Assembly: GCF_016803395.1 (NCBI RefSeq)
Contig: NZ_JAEVHL010000002.1
Location: 1 to 64,000 of the forward strand
Direction of reading: 5' to 3'
DNA from: Micromonospora tarensis
Lineage (GTDB): Bacteria > Actinomycetota > Actinomycetes > Mycobacteriales > Micromonosporaceae
DNA: 64,000 bases
Shown: in pieces, positions 9,313 to 17,754 of the stretch
Numbering within the stretch: the first letter of the stretch is position 1
How the letters are laid out: the number at the start of each line of letters is the position of its first letter
Translations under genes and position numbers: made by a program
Notes under the pieces: generated by a model
The model's database searches: none
What the model saw: only the letters and a program-made list of their open reading frames with translations
What the model was told of the DNA's origin: nothing

Positions 9313-9932
9313 TCAGCGGTGCGACGCCGCGCGACGGTGTGCCCGGCGGCGCAGCCAACGAATTCCCTCCAGGCCGAAGGTGACGATCACCGAGATCCCC
9401 ACGCCGACCAGCAGTCCCTTGATCGGCTCCCGTTCGAAGGCGAGCCCACCGAAGTAGCCGAGCAGCCCGCAGTACACCGCCCAGCTGACGGTCGCGATGC
9501 TGTCGTACAGCAGGAACGCCCGGCGGGGATAGCCCACCGCGCCCATGGTGAGGGTCACGGCGGTCCGGCCGCCCGGCAGGTACCGGGAGGTGGTCAGGAT
9601 GATTCCGCCGCGCCGGTCCACCGCCCGCCGGGCCCACTCTGAGCTGGCCCGTCGGCGCTGCCGTTCGGCAGCCGCGCCAGCCGCTGCGCGCCGCCGCCCC
9701 GACCGATGGCGTACGAGACGTGGTCGCCGACAAGCGCGCCGACGGCGGCGCTGACGATCACCAGGACCAGGGCGGGGTGGCCGCCGCTGGCCGACAGCAC
9801 CCCGGCGGTGATCACCGCTGCCTCGCCCGGCACCGCGGGAAAGAACGCGTCGACCGCGGTGAGCCCGAAGATCAGCAGGTACACCCACGGTGACGTGACC
9901 GTCCCACGGAGGAGGTCGAGCAGGGCGTCCAT
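9313..9932 (-). pseudogene. DedA-family membrane protein, frameshifted
   Basis: This is a paralogue of the 6.7 kb DedA gene. It starts MDALLDLLRGTVTSPWVY and carries FFPAVPGEAAVITAG and GDHVSYAIGR. After RLARLP the frame changes; from ERQRRRASSEWARR onward the family sequence continues (YLPGGRTAVTLTMGAVGYPRR) to the stop at 9313. Adding one base near 9668 restores one reading frame of about 206 residues. The break lies in a short C run on the coding strand, so an assembly error is plausible. Confidence 0.8.
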
Positions 9933-10002
9933 GCACTCATGCTCGCCGGGGACGGGCCGCCCGGTGGTCGAGTCGCCGGAACGCCCTTCACGGCTCTGCC
10001 GG

Positions 10003-11264
10003 TCAGCCGGCGCGGACCAGCGCCGGTGCGGTGAGCAGCGGGCCGAGCGGGGTCTTGTCCCCGGCGGTGGGACCAGCCGAGGTCAGCACCACCGGGGTGC
10101 CCAGCTCCGCGCTGACCGCCGCCGCCCAGTCGGCCGGTGGGTCGTCGTAGACCGGACGGGAGCGCAGTAGGCGGGCGGTGAGCGCGGCCTGCCGGTCCAG
10201 GTCGCCGGGTGGGCCCGGGGTGAGCCGGTCGGTGGTGTCGTAGCGGCGGCAGATCCGCAGCCCGGGACCGGCGAGGTCGAGGTGGGTCAGGGCCAGGCCA
10301 TCGACGCCGCCGACGACGTCGAGGGCGTACCGGTGGGCTACCGCGTCGAAGTGACCGAACCGGAACCGGCCCTGCCACTGGTTCGTCGGGTTGTGCGGGT
10401 CGGCCAGCGGCAGGGCCGGGTCCTCGGTCACCAGCGGGCCGGGCCCGTGCCGGGTGGTGACCACCCGGAGCACCCCGACCCGGGTCAGCTCACCGGCCTG
10501 GCCCGCCTCGGCGAGCAGGCTGTCGGCGTTGGCGAACGTGGTGGTGCTCCAGGTGGTGTACGGGTGGAAGCCGTGCCACTCGTCGAGCAGCACCCCCTGC
10601 GCGCCCTCGAAGACGCAGGTCCCGGCGCGCAGCGCCCCGGCGAGCCAGCTTCCGTCCACGATCGCGACCCGCCCGGCGAACCCGGTGAACGCAGGCAGGC
10701 AGGCCTCGACCGGTGGCGCGTCCAGCGGGCCCAGCTCGGCGGTCAGCCGGTCCCGCAGGACGGTCAGCCGGCGGCGCAGCAGCGCCGGGTCGCGGCAGTC
10801 GACGACCCGGGGCGCGTCGTCGGGGTGGCGAGGCCGTACCCGACGGCCTCGCCCACCCCCAGCCCGCAGGAGCCGTGCCGGTCGGCTCCCCGGGCGGTCT
10901 CCCGGGCCCGGTTGGCGGCCCGGTGGTACGGGGTGGCGAGCAGCGCGTCCCCGTCGATGGTCAATCGGTCGAGCGCGTCGGGCACCCCGACCGTGGCGAG
11001 GTGGTCGGCCTCGGCGGCCAGCGCCAGCGGGTCCACCACCACGTGCCGGGACAGGTGCGTACGCACACCGGGATGGAACGTGCCGGCGCCGAACTGCGCG
11101 AACGTGTGGTGCCGCCGGTCGCGCCGCACGACGTTGTGTGCCGCCTGCGCGCCCCCGTTGAAGCGGACCACCGTGTGCACCGGACGGGTGGCGCAGAGCC
11201 AGTCCACCACGGTGCCCTTACCGGCGTCGCCGTAGCCGAGGTCGACCACCGCCAGGTGCCTCAC
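10003..11264 (-). pseudogene. Adenylosuccinate synthetase-like protein, frameshifted
   Basis: PurA catalyses GTP-dependent joining of aspartate to IMP; this is a diverged relative. The P-loop-like start reads VDLGYGDAGKG (PurA has GxQWGDEGKGK), the RYQGGNNAGH element is RFNGGAQAAHN, and the middle carries FEGAQGVLLDEWHG. The frame breaks near 10823 in a C run; one extra base joins GYGLATP to DDAPRVVDC and gives about 420 residues, close to PurA length. It is the last gene of a leftward operon (Nudix regulator, J-domain/pseudokinase, VWA) and its start overlaps the VWA stop by 4 bases. A second, orthodox purA is expected elsewhere, so this copy probably makes another product. Confidence 0.75.
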
Positions 11265-12220
11265 AGCCGGGTCACCCCGTCGGTGGTGTCGGTGAGGGTG
11301 GGCAGCGTGGACACCTCGGCCCGCCGTCCCCGGCCGAGCCGGGCCAGCGCCTTCGACACGGTCCCGGTGGCGCTGGAGCCGGCGCGGTCCAGGTGGCGCA
11401 GACCCTCGTCCAGGTCGATGGCCTGCTCGCCGAGGCCGACGGTGAGCGCAATGGTCTCGCAGACCGCGTCGAGGTCGTCGAGGACCACGGCGTTCTGCCC
11501 GAGCAGGCCACGCCAGAAGTCGAGCACAGTGGCGTTGCCGGCGTAGTGGCTGCCGGCCGGCAGCAGGTAGTAGGTGTCCCAGCGGCGGGTCACCTCGTCG
11601 ACGATCTGTCGTAGCGGCAGGTCCTCGGCCAGGTCGTCACCGATCACCCTGGACACCTCCCGGGACTTCGCCCGTGGGTAGGCCAGCTCGTCGCCGATGA
11701 CGAACAGGTAGCCGCGCCGGCCGCGCTTCTCCCAGCTGTCCGTGACGGTGTGCCGGGCCATGAAGTACATGGCCAGCTCGTACGACTCGGTCATCTGGCC
11801 GCCACCGCCGCCTTCGAGGACGATCCGGCCGAGGTCGTCGTCCATCCGGTTGTCCGACTCGAACTGGCCCACCTGCAACGGCACGCGGTCGCAGGTGGCG
11901 TCACCGATCGCGCCGAACATGATCTGCGGGTCGCTGGCGTAGCCCTGCCGTTGCAGCAGCCCGAGCAGCTGCGGCAGCTTGGTCTGTAGCACGCGCGGCA
12001 CCGTGCGCATCGACCCGGTCACGTCGAAGAGCACCGCGACCGGGGTCGACCGGGGGTGCTCGGCGGAGTCGCGGCTCTCCCGGGTCGCGTCCCTGGGGTC
12101 GAGTGCGGGGTGCACGGTGCGTGCCCCGCTGTCGCTGTAGGAGAAGGCGCTGCCGCCGGTGGACCGGCGGTAGCGGTCGGCGGCGTCGTACACGTCGGTG
12201 GACCAGATTCCACTGCCCAT
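11261..12220 (-). CDS. VWA-like domain protein
   Basis: 319 residues. A von Willebrand A-like fold begins near residue 60. The metal site DxTGS is intact (VAVLFDVTGSMR, D66, T68, S70). Later strands include YLFVIGDELAYPR and the segment around TYYLLPAGSHYAG. There is no signal peptide, so it is cytoplasmic. It overlaps the PurA-like gene by 4 bases and lies 9 bases downstream of the pseudokinase gene. VWA proteins commonly assemble or gate multi-protein machines; the partner here is probably one of the operon proteins. No named family is recognised with certainty. Confidence 0.78.
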   Translation of the reverse strand: MGSGIWSTDVYDAADRYRRSTGGSAFSYSDSGARTVHPALDPRDATRESRDSAEHPRSTPVAVLFDVTGSMRTVPRVLQTKLPQLLGLLQRQGYASDPQIMFGAIGDATCDRVPLQVGQFESDNRMDDDLGRIVLEGGGGGQMTESYELAMYFMARHTVTDSWEKRGRRGYLFVIGDELAYPRAKSREVSRVIGDDLAEDLPLRQIVDEVTRRWDTYYLLPAGSHYAGNATVLDFWRGLLGQNAVVLDDLDAVCETIALTVGLGEQAIDLDEGLRHLDRAGSSATGTVSKALARLGRGRRAEVSTLPTLTDTTDGVTRL

Positions 12221-12229
12221 GACAACTCC

Positions 12230-13201
12230 CTAGGGGGTGAGGGTGAAGGGTCGGAAGGTGCGTGGCCCGTAGATCCGGTCCAGCACCTGGTCGAGTTCGC
12301 GGAGCAGTCGCCAGGCGTCGTCGGGCCGGTGGGACAGGAAGCGTTGCCGGCAGCCCTGGGCGAAGGTGCGCAGCTCGCGCGGCGCGTGTCGGTCCAGCAG
12401 CGAGGTCATGCACTGGGTGGCCATCCAGATGTCGGTGCCCGGCCCGCAGGGCCGCTGCTGGACGACCTCCGGCGGATACCAGTCCTGGTGGCCGGGCACC
12501 AGCGCGGGGATCGTGCCGCCGATGGGGGCGGAGAAGCACCAGTCGACGAGCACCACGCCGTGGGCGTCCGGCTCGATCAGCACGTGTCGCGGCAGCACCG
12601 CGCCGTGCACGATGCCCGCCCGGTGGGCCAGGCCGAGCACCACCAGCAGTCGCCGCCACATCCAGGCGACGTCGCGGCCGTCCAGCCCGTCCGGGTACGC
12701 GTGTCGCACCTCGTGGAGATCGTGCAGGTCGGGTGCGGTGGCGACGACGTTGATCCGCCGTTCCGCGCCGGTGGTGGCGTCGCGGTGCCGGAGTTCGTCG
12801 ACGAGCCGGGGCAGGTACGGCAGGTAGCGCGGGTCGCCGCGCTCGGCGATGGTGCGCAGGGCGTGCGCCTCGCGGGCCATCAGATCGTTGTCGGTGGGCC
12901 GTCGGGGGAGCTTGAGGAGTCGGTCGGCGCCGACGTCGTAGAGGTCGGCCAGGTCGCCCGAGTGGGCCGGGGCGCCGATCCGGTAGTCGCCGAGGACGGT
13001 GACCCGTCGGGCCTGCCACCGGGTGGTGACGTGGACGAACGCGTCGAGGGCTTCGGCGCGTACCGCCGGGTCGGCCGGCAGGCGGTCGGGGTGCAGGGCC
13101 GCTACCAGCTCGCGGTAGCGGCGGGCCGGCTGCTCCGCGCCGAACAGGTCGGCGTCGGTGCGGGCGGCCGCGACCAGGCCGATCGCCTCCACGGCCCTCA
13201 C
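12230..13201 (-). CDS. J-domain fused to a kinase-like (probable pseudokinase) domain
   Basis: 323 residues. The N-terminus has a short J-domain-like helix pair with an intact HPD at residues 37-39 (LVAALHPDRLP). From about residue 70 a protein-kinase-like domain follows: a Gly-containing loop (GAPAHSGDLADLY), a candidate ATP lysine in RLLKLPR, and helix-C Glu in MAREAHALR. The catalytic loop reads HGAVLPRHVLI, so the HRD aspartate is Ala and the Asn is His, while the DFG-like aspartate is kept as VDWCFS. Catalysis is therefore doubtful. It overlaps the upstream Nudix gene by 4 bases and belongs to the same operon. Confidence 0.75.
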   Translation of the reverse strand: MRAVEAIGLVAAARTDADLFGAEQPARRYRELVAALHPDRLPADPAVRAEALDAFVHVTTRWQARRVTVLGDYRIGAPAHSGDLADLYDVGADRLLKLPRRPTDNDLMAREAHALRTIAERGDPRYLPYLPRLVDELRHRDATTGAERRINVVATAPDLHDLHEVRHAYPDGLDGRDVAWMWRRLLVVLGLAHRAGIVHGAVLPRHVLIEPDAHGVVLVDWCFSAPIGGTIPALVPGHQDWYPPEVVQQRPCGPGTDIWMATQCMTSLLDRHAPRELRTFAQGCRQRFLSHRPDDAWRLLRELDQVLDRIYGPRTFRPFTLTP

Positions 13202-13953
13202 CGCACCGTCTCCTCTCGGGCGGGGCGCAGCAGCGCCGGGTGCAGCAGCCGGGCATCGCCGGCCCGGTAGAGCCGGGCCCGGGGGCCACCCCGGGCGCCG
13301 CCACGCTCGGTGTGGGTGCCGGTGCTCTCCACGAAGCCCGGCACCGAGAGCACCTTGCGGTGGAAGTTGCCGGCGTGCAGCGGGTGACCCCAGACCGTCT
13401 CGTAGACGGCGCGTAGCTCGCTGATGGTGAACTCGGCGGCCAGGAAGCGGGTGGCGAGCGGGGTGTACTCCAGCTTGGACCGGGCCCGCTCCAGCGCGTC
13501 GTCGATGATTCGGCCGTGGTCGAAGGCGAGCTGGCGGCTGGTCAACGCGGTCACCGGCAACCAGATCGCCTCGTCGGCGTCGCTGCCGGCGGCCGGATCG
13601 GGCAGGTCGGGGGCGAACGCGAGGTGGGCGACCGAGACGACCCGCATCCGCGGGTCACGGTCGGGTGCGCCATAGCTGCCCAACTGCTCCAGGTGTACGC
13701 GACGCAGCGTCTCGCCGCCGAGCCCGGTCTCCTCGGCCAACTCCCGCCGAGCGCCGGCGGTCAGGTCCTCGTCGGGGCGGACGAAGCCGCCGGGCAGCGC
13801 CCAGTGCCCCGCGAAGGGTGCCTGGCCGCGCCGGATCAGTAGCAGGTGCAGGGCGTCCTCGCGGATGGTCAGCGCCACCACGTCGACGGTCACCGCGACC
13901 GACGGATAGGCCCGGGGGTCGTACGCCGCCAGGAACTCCTGCTCGTTCACCAT
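13198..13953 (-). CDS. Nudix domain + winged-helix regulator (NrtR-like)
   Basis: 251 residues. The Nudix domain is at about 20-150 with a complete Nudix box fitting Gx5Ex7REUxEExGU, in two adjacent parts: GGFVRPDED, then LTAGARRELAEETGL. A C-terminal winged helix follows (FTISELRAVYETVWG and the GNFHRKV element) as in NrtR, the ADP-ribose-responsive regulator of NAD metabolism genes. The full Nudix box means it could also hydrolyse a nucleotide. It is the first gene of a four-gene leftward operon, with paired palindromes 15-40 bp before its start, so autoregulation is likely. No NAD biosynthesis gene is adjacent, so the regulated pathway is probably the operon itself. Confidence 0.85.
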   Translation of the reverse strand: MVNEQEFLAAYDPRAYPSVAVTVDVVALTIREDALHLLLIRRGQAPFAGHWALPGGFVRPDEDLTAGARRELAEETGLGGETLRRVHLEQLGSYGAPDRDPRMRVVSVAHLAFAPDLPDPAAGSDADEAIWLPVTALTSRQLAFDHGRIIDDALERARSKLEYTPLATRFLAAEFTISELRAVYETVWGHPLHAGNFHRKVLSVPGFVESTGTHTERGGARGGPRARLYRAGDARLLHPALLRPAREETVR

Positions 13954-13966
13954 GTCACTCTCATTC

Positions 13967-13992
13967 TGAGAACATCTCGTTGTGAGAACAAC
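13967..13992. promoter_or_regulatory. Operator-like palindromes before the Nudix regulator
   Basis: GAGAACATCTC (13968-13978) and GTTGTGAGAACAAC (13979-13992) are adjacent palindromes that also contain a direct repeat TGAGAACA at 13967 and 13983 (16-bp spacing). They lie just upstream of the ATG at 13953, within the 77-bp gap after htdX. The AT-rich character stands out from the flanks. This is the likely binding site of the NrtR-like protein. Confidence 0.6.
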
Positions 13993-14030
13993 TTAGCGTA
14001 CGAAGGTGCCCCTGCCAACCCCGGAACGCG

Positions 14031-14977
14031 TCAGCGCAGCAGACCCGCCAGATGCGGTCGACCGCGCGAGTCGTGCAGCGCGAACCCGCCGTCCGGCAGG
14101 AGGGTGAAGCTCACCGTGCTCGGCAGCGGTACGGGCAGCTTGAACGCGACCTCGACCGTGTACGCGTCCGGCAGTCGACTCTCCAGAGCGGCCAGGCAGC
14201 GCGCCTTGCTCCACATGCCGTGGGCGATCGGCCGACGGAACCCGAACAGCCGCGCCCCGAGCCGGGAGGTGTGGATCGGGTTGTGGTCCCCGGAGACCCG
14301 TGCGTACCCCGTGCCGACACGGGGTTCCACCCGCCAGCGGGCCGTCGCGGCCGGTGCCTCGGGACGCTCGCCCCGCGCACCGCCGCCGGACGTACGGCCC
14401 CGACCCAGGTACGTCGAGACGCCGCGCCAGACCTCCTCCCCGTCGACCGAGCCGACCAGCACCACGTCCACCTGCCGGCCCCGATCGTGCGGGCGCAGGT
14501 TCGCCGCGTACGTGCTGAAGTCGAGGGTCTCGTCGGCGGTGATCGGGCGGTGCACGGTGATCCGGTTGCCGACGTGCACCACGCCGGTCAGTGGGATGGG
14601 GAAGCCCGGCGCGGTCATCAGCCGCAGCGTCAGCGGAAAGCCCATGACGTGCGGAAAGGTGGCTGGAAGTCGGTCGGTGAGACGGAATCCGCAGACCCGG
14701 TCGTAGTCGGCCAGGTGCGCCCGGTCGACTGTCACTCCGCTGACCGCCAACTCGACCGCCGGCAGGTCGGTTCCGCGCCGGCCGCCGCCGACGCCGGGCA
14801 CCGCACCGAGCACGGCCCGCCGGTACAGCGCGCCGGCCGCCGGCATCCTGGACAGCTGCACCAGGGTGCGGCCGTCCGACTCGGGCCGGCGTGCCGCGGC
14901 CTGGGTCTGCGCCGACAGCGCCTCGGTCGGCCGTCGATCAGCTCGTGCAGAGAGAGGTCGTCCTCCGCGCCGTCCAT
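14031..14977 (-). pseudogene. MaoC-like 3-hydroxyacyl dehydratase (HtdX-like), frameshifted
   Basis: A double-hotdog R-specific enoyl-CoA hydratase or 3-hydroxyacyl dehydratase. The hydratase-2 motif with Asp and His is seen in VSGDHNPIHTSRLGA followed by IAHGMW. The natural ATG at 14977 overlaps the fabG4 stop (TGATG), but that frame (MDGAEDDLSLHELIDGRP) breaks near 14925. One added base continues it as EALSAQTQAAARRPES and joins the frame beginning VQLSRMPAAG. An internal start at 14861 would give an intact but shortened 276-aa protein. The pair with FabG4 mirrors mycobacterial htdX-fabG4. Confidence 0.8.
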
Positions 14978-16323
14978 CACGCCCCCAGCAGGCTCTGGCC
15001 GCAGACCCGGATCACGTTGCCGCTGACCGCGCCGGACGCCGGCCAGGCCAGCCAGCTGATCGTCTCGGCCACGTCCACCGGCAACCCGCCCTGGGCCAGG
15101 CTGTTCATCCGCCGGCCCGCCTCGCGGACCACCAGCGGGATGCGCGCGGTCAGCCGGGTCTCGATGAAGCCGGGAGCGACGGCGTTGACGCTGATCCCCC
15201 GCTCGCGCAGGGCCGGCGCGAGTGCGTCGACCAACCCGATCACACCGGCCTTGCTGGTGGCGTAGTTGGTCTGGCCTCGGTTTCCGGCGATCCCGGCGAT
15301 CGAGGAGACCGACACGATCCGCCCGCCGGTCGGGATCAGCTCCCGCGCCAGCAGGACGTCGTTGATCCGCTCCTGGCTGGAGAGGTTGACGTCGATCACC
15401 TGGTCCCACCGGTCGGCGTCCATCCGGCCGAGCGTCTTGTCCCGGGTGATGCCGGCGTTGTGCACCACCACGTCGACTCGGCCGTGCCGGCCGGCCAGGT
15501 GCTCGGCAAGCCGGGTCGGCGCGTCCGGTGCGGTCAGGTCGAGCTGGAGGGCGGTGCCGCCGATGTCGTTCGCCACCGCCGCCAGGGCGTCCCCGGCGGC
15601 CGGGATGTCCAGCGCCACCACCCGTGCGCCGTCCCGGGCGAGCACCTTCGCCAGCGCCGCGCCGATACCTCGGGCGGCTCCGGTGACCAGCACGACCTGC
15701 CCGTCCAGCGGGCGGTCCCAGTCCGCCGGGGCGGTCGCCGCGTTGGCGCCGACCCGGATGACCTGCCCCGAGACGTACGCGGACCGGCCGGACAGCAGGA
15801 ACCGGAGAGTCGACTCCAGGCTGGTGTGGGTGGTGCCCTCGGCACCGGTCACGTAGACGAGTTGCGCGGTGACGCCCCGGCCGAACTCCTTGCCGATGCT
15901 GCGGACCAGCCCTTCCAGGGCGCGCTGGGCGGTCGCCTCACGAGGGGTGGGGCACTCCTGCGGCGGGGTGCCCAGCACGATCACCCGGCCGCTGGGCAGC
16001 ACGGACCGGGCCCGCGGGTGGAAGAAGTCGTAGAGCTGCCGCAGGTCGGTCGAGTCGGTGATCCCGGTGGCGTCGTACACCAGGGCGCCGAAGCGGTCCG
16101 CTGCCCCGGCGTCGTCGGGTAGCTCGACCCCGGCACCGGTCAGGATCGCGGCGACCGGTTCGGCGAGCCAACCGCCGGTGGCCGCGCCGAGCAGGGCGGG
16201 CCCGGGCAGCAACGGGTCGCCGGGGTGGTGCCGACGCAGCCGGGGCGGATCGGGCAGCCCGAGGCGCTTGACCAGCGCGCGGCCGGCGGCCGATTGGACG
16301 AAGCTCGCGTACCTGTCGGTCAT
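14977..16323 (-). CDS. fabG4: FabG4-type 3-oxoacyl-reductase (two-domain SDR)
   Basis: 448 residues, the long FabG4 form. An N-terminal flavodoxin-like domain of about 210 residues is followed by a short-chain dehydrogenase domain with the cofactor motif VTGAARGIGAALA and catalytic Ser-Tyr-Lys in SSIAGIAGN and TNYATSKAG. It reduces 3-oxoacyl-CoA or 3-oxoacyl-ACP with NADH. The ATG follows a TAGGCT -10 box (16330-16335) by 6 nt with no Shine-Dalgarno, so it is probably leaderless. It is co-transcribed with htdX and divergent from fadA2; together they resemble the mycobacterial Rv0241c-Rv0243 group. Confidence 0.9.
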   Translation of the reverse strand: MTDRYASFVQSAAGRALVKRLGLPDPPRLRRHHPGDPLLPGPALLGAATGGWLAEPVAAILTGAGVELPDDAGAADRFGALVYDATGITDSTDLRQLYDFFHPRARSVLPSGRVIVLGTPPQECPTPREATAQRALEGLVRSIGKEFGRGVTAQLVYVTGAEGTTHTSLESTLRFLLSGRSAYVSGQVIRVGANAATAPADWDRPLDGQVVLVTGAARGIGAALAKVLARDGARVVALDIPAAGDALAAVANDIGGTALQLDLTAPDAPTRLAEHLAGRHGRVDVVVHNAGITRDKTLGRMDADRWDQVIDVNLSSQERINDVLLARELIPTGGRIVSVSSIAGIAGNRGQTNYATSKAGVIGLVDALAPALRERGISVNAVAPGFIETRLTARIPLVVREAGRRMNSLAQGGLPVDVAETISWLAWPASGAVSGNVIRVCGQSLLGA

Positions 16324-16331
16324 GGGCGTAG

Positions 16332-16347
16332 CCTACTGGCGAGTAGG
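16332..16347. promoter_or_regulatory. TetR-type operator between fabG4 and fadA2
   Basis: CCTACTGGCGAGTAGG is a palindrome overlapping the -10 box of the leftward fabG4 promoter. It shares CCTAC and CGAGTAGG with the tetR operator at 6012-6027, so the same regulator is inferred for both. Confidence 0.7.
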
Positions 16348-16379
16348 GTTTGGGCAAACACATCTCCAGGAGGCGGATC

Positions 16380-17672
16380 GTGCAGAGCATCCGGCGCGTC
16401 GCGGTCATCGGGGGCAACCGCATCCCCTTCGCCCGTTCGAACTCCCGCTACGCGGACGCGTCCAACGCGGACCTGCTCGGCGCCGCGCTCGACGGCCTGA
16501 TCGCCCGCTACGGGCTGGCCGGCCAGCGGGTCGGCGAGGTGGTCACCGGGGCGGTGCTCAAACACTCCCGCGACTTCAACCTCAGCCGGGAGGTGGTCCT
16601 CGGCTCCCGACTCGACCCGCACACCCCGGCGTACGACATCCAGCAGGCCTGCGGCACCGGCCTGGAGGCGGCGATCCTGGTCGCCAACAAGATCGCCCTC
16701 GGTCAGTTGGAGGTGGGCATCGCCGGCGGCGTCGACACCACCTCCGACGCCCCGCTCGCGGTCAACGAGGAGATGCGCCGCACGCTACTGAAGCTCAACT
16801 CCGCCCGCACGCTTGGCGAACGACTCAAGATCGCGGCGAAGCTGCGCCCGCTCCAGCCGTTCAAGCCGGAGATTCCCCGCAACGCCGAACCGCGTACCGG
16901 CCTCTCCATGGGTGACCACGCCGCCCGCACCGCGCTGCGCTGGCAGATCGACCGGCGCTCCCAGGACGAGCTGGCGCTGCGCTCACACCAGCGGCTGGCC
17001 GCCGCGTACGACAGCGGTTTCTTCGACGACCTGATGACCCCGTACCTCGGGCTGACCCGGGACCAGAACCTGCGTCCGGACACCAGCGTGGAGAAGCTCG
17101 GCGCGCTGAAGCCGGTCTTCGGCACTCGAGGCCCGGACGCCGAGCAGGCCACCATGACCGCCGGCAACTCGTCGCCGCTGACCGACGGCGCGTCCACAGT
17201 GCTGCTGGCCAGCGAGGAGTGGGCTGCCGCGCACCACCTGCCGGTGCTGGCCTGGTTCGGCTGGTCGGAGACGGCGGCGGTGGACTTCGTGCACGGCGAC
17301 GAGGGGCTGCTGATGGCCCCCGCGTACGCGGTGCCCCGGATGCTGGCCCGAGCCGGTCTGACGTTGCAGGACTTCGACTACTACGAGATCCACGAGGCGT
17401 TCGCCTCGCAGGTGCTGGCCACCCTCGCGGCCTGGGAGTCGCCGGAGTTCTGCAAGGACCGGCTCGGCCTGGACGCGCCGCTGGGCGCGATCGACACCGA
17501 CCGGCTCAACGTCAACGGCTCGTCACTGGCCGCCGGGCACCCGTTCGCCGCCACCGGCGGGCGGATCGTGGCGACCCTGGCCAAGCTGCTGGCGGAGAAG
17601 GGCGGTGGGCGCGGCCTGATCTCGATCTGCGCGGCCGGCGGCCAGGGCGTGACGGCGATCCTGGAGCGCTGA
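16380..17672 (+). CDS. fadA2: Acetyl-CoA acetyltransferase (FadA2-like thiolase)
   Basis: 430 residues. Thiolase fold with the nucleophilic cysteine in DIQQACGTGLEAA, the His of YEIHEAFASQ, GHPFAATGGR, and the C-terminal acid/base cysteine in ISICAAGGQGV. It cleaves or forms 3-ketoacyl-CoA in fatty-acid turnover. GTG at 16380 is chosen because GGAGG lies a few bases upstream; the open frame starting at 16350 lacks it. It is divergent from fabG4-htdX and shares their operator region. Confidence 0.93.
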   Translation: MQSIRRVAVIGGNRIPFARSNSRYADASNADLLGAALDGLIARYGLAGQRVGEVVTGAVLKHSRDFNLSREVVLGSRLDPHTPAYDIQQACGTGLEAAILVANKIALGQLEVGIAGGVDTTSDAPLAVNEEMRRTLLKLNSARTLGERLKIAAKLRPLQPFKPEIPRNAEPRTGLSMGDHAARTALRWQIDRRSQDELALRSHQRLAAAYDSGFFDDLMTPYLGLTRDQNLRPDTSVEKLGALKPVFGTRGPDAEQATMTAGNSSPLTDGASTVLLASEEWAAAHHLPVLAWFGWSETAAVDFVHGDEGLLMAPAYAVPRMLARAGLTLQDFDYYEIHEAFASQVLATLAAWESPEFCKDRLGLDAPLGAIDTDRLNVNGSSLAAGHPFAATGGRIVATLAKLLAEKGGGRGLISICAAGGQGVTAILER

Positions 17673-17754
17673 GCCTCGCCGGGCACGCGCCCGGTGCCGC
17701 CCTTCCTCGGGGCTCCTTCCAGGGCTGCCCGCCCGGTGCGGGAGAATGAGGTAC

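Noticed and set aside
8210..9733. 507-aa open frame on the minus strand across the response regulator
   Set aside because: It covers a clear NarL regulator and part of a DedA gene on other frames; sequence is low complexity.
10003..11264. The housekeeping purA gene
   Set aside because: The P-loop and substrate motifs are too diverged and the gene sits in a regulatory operon; a normal purA is expected elsewhere, though this cannot be shown from the window.
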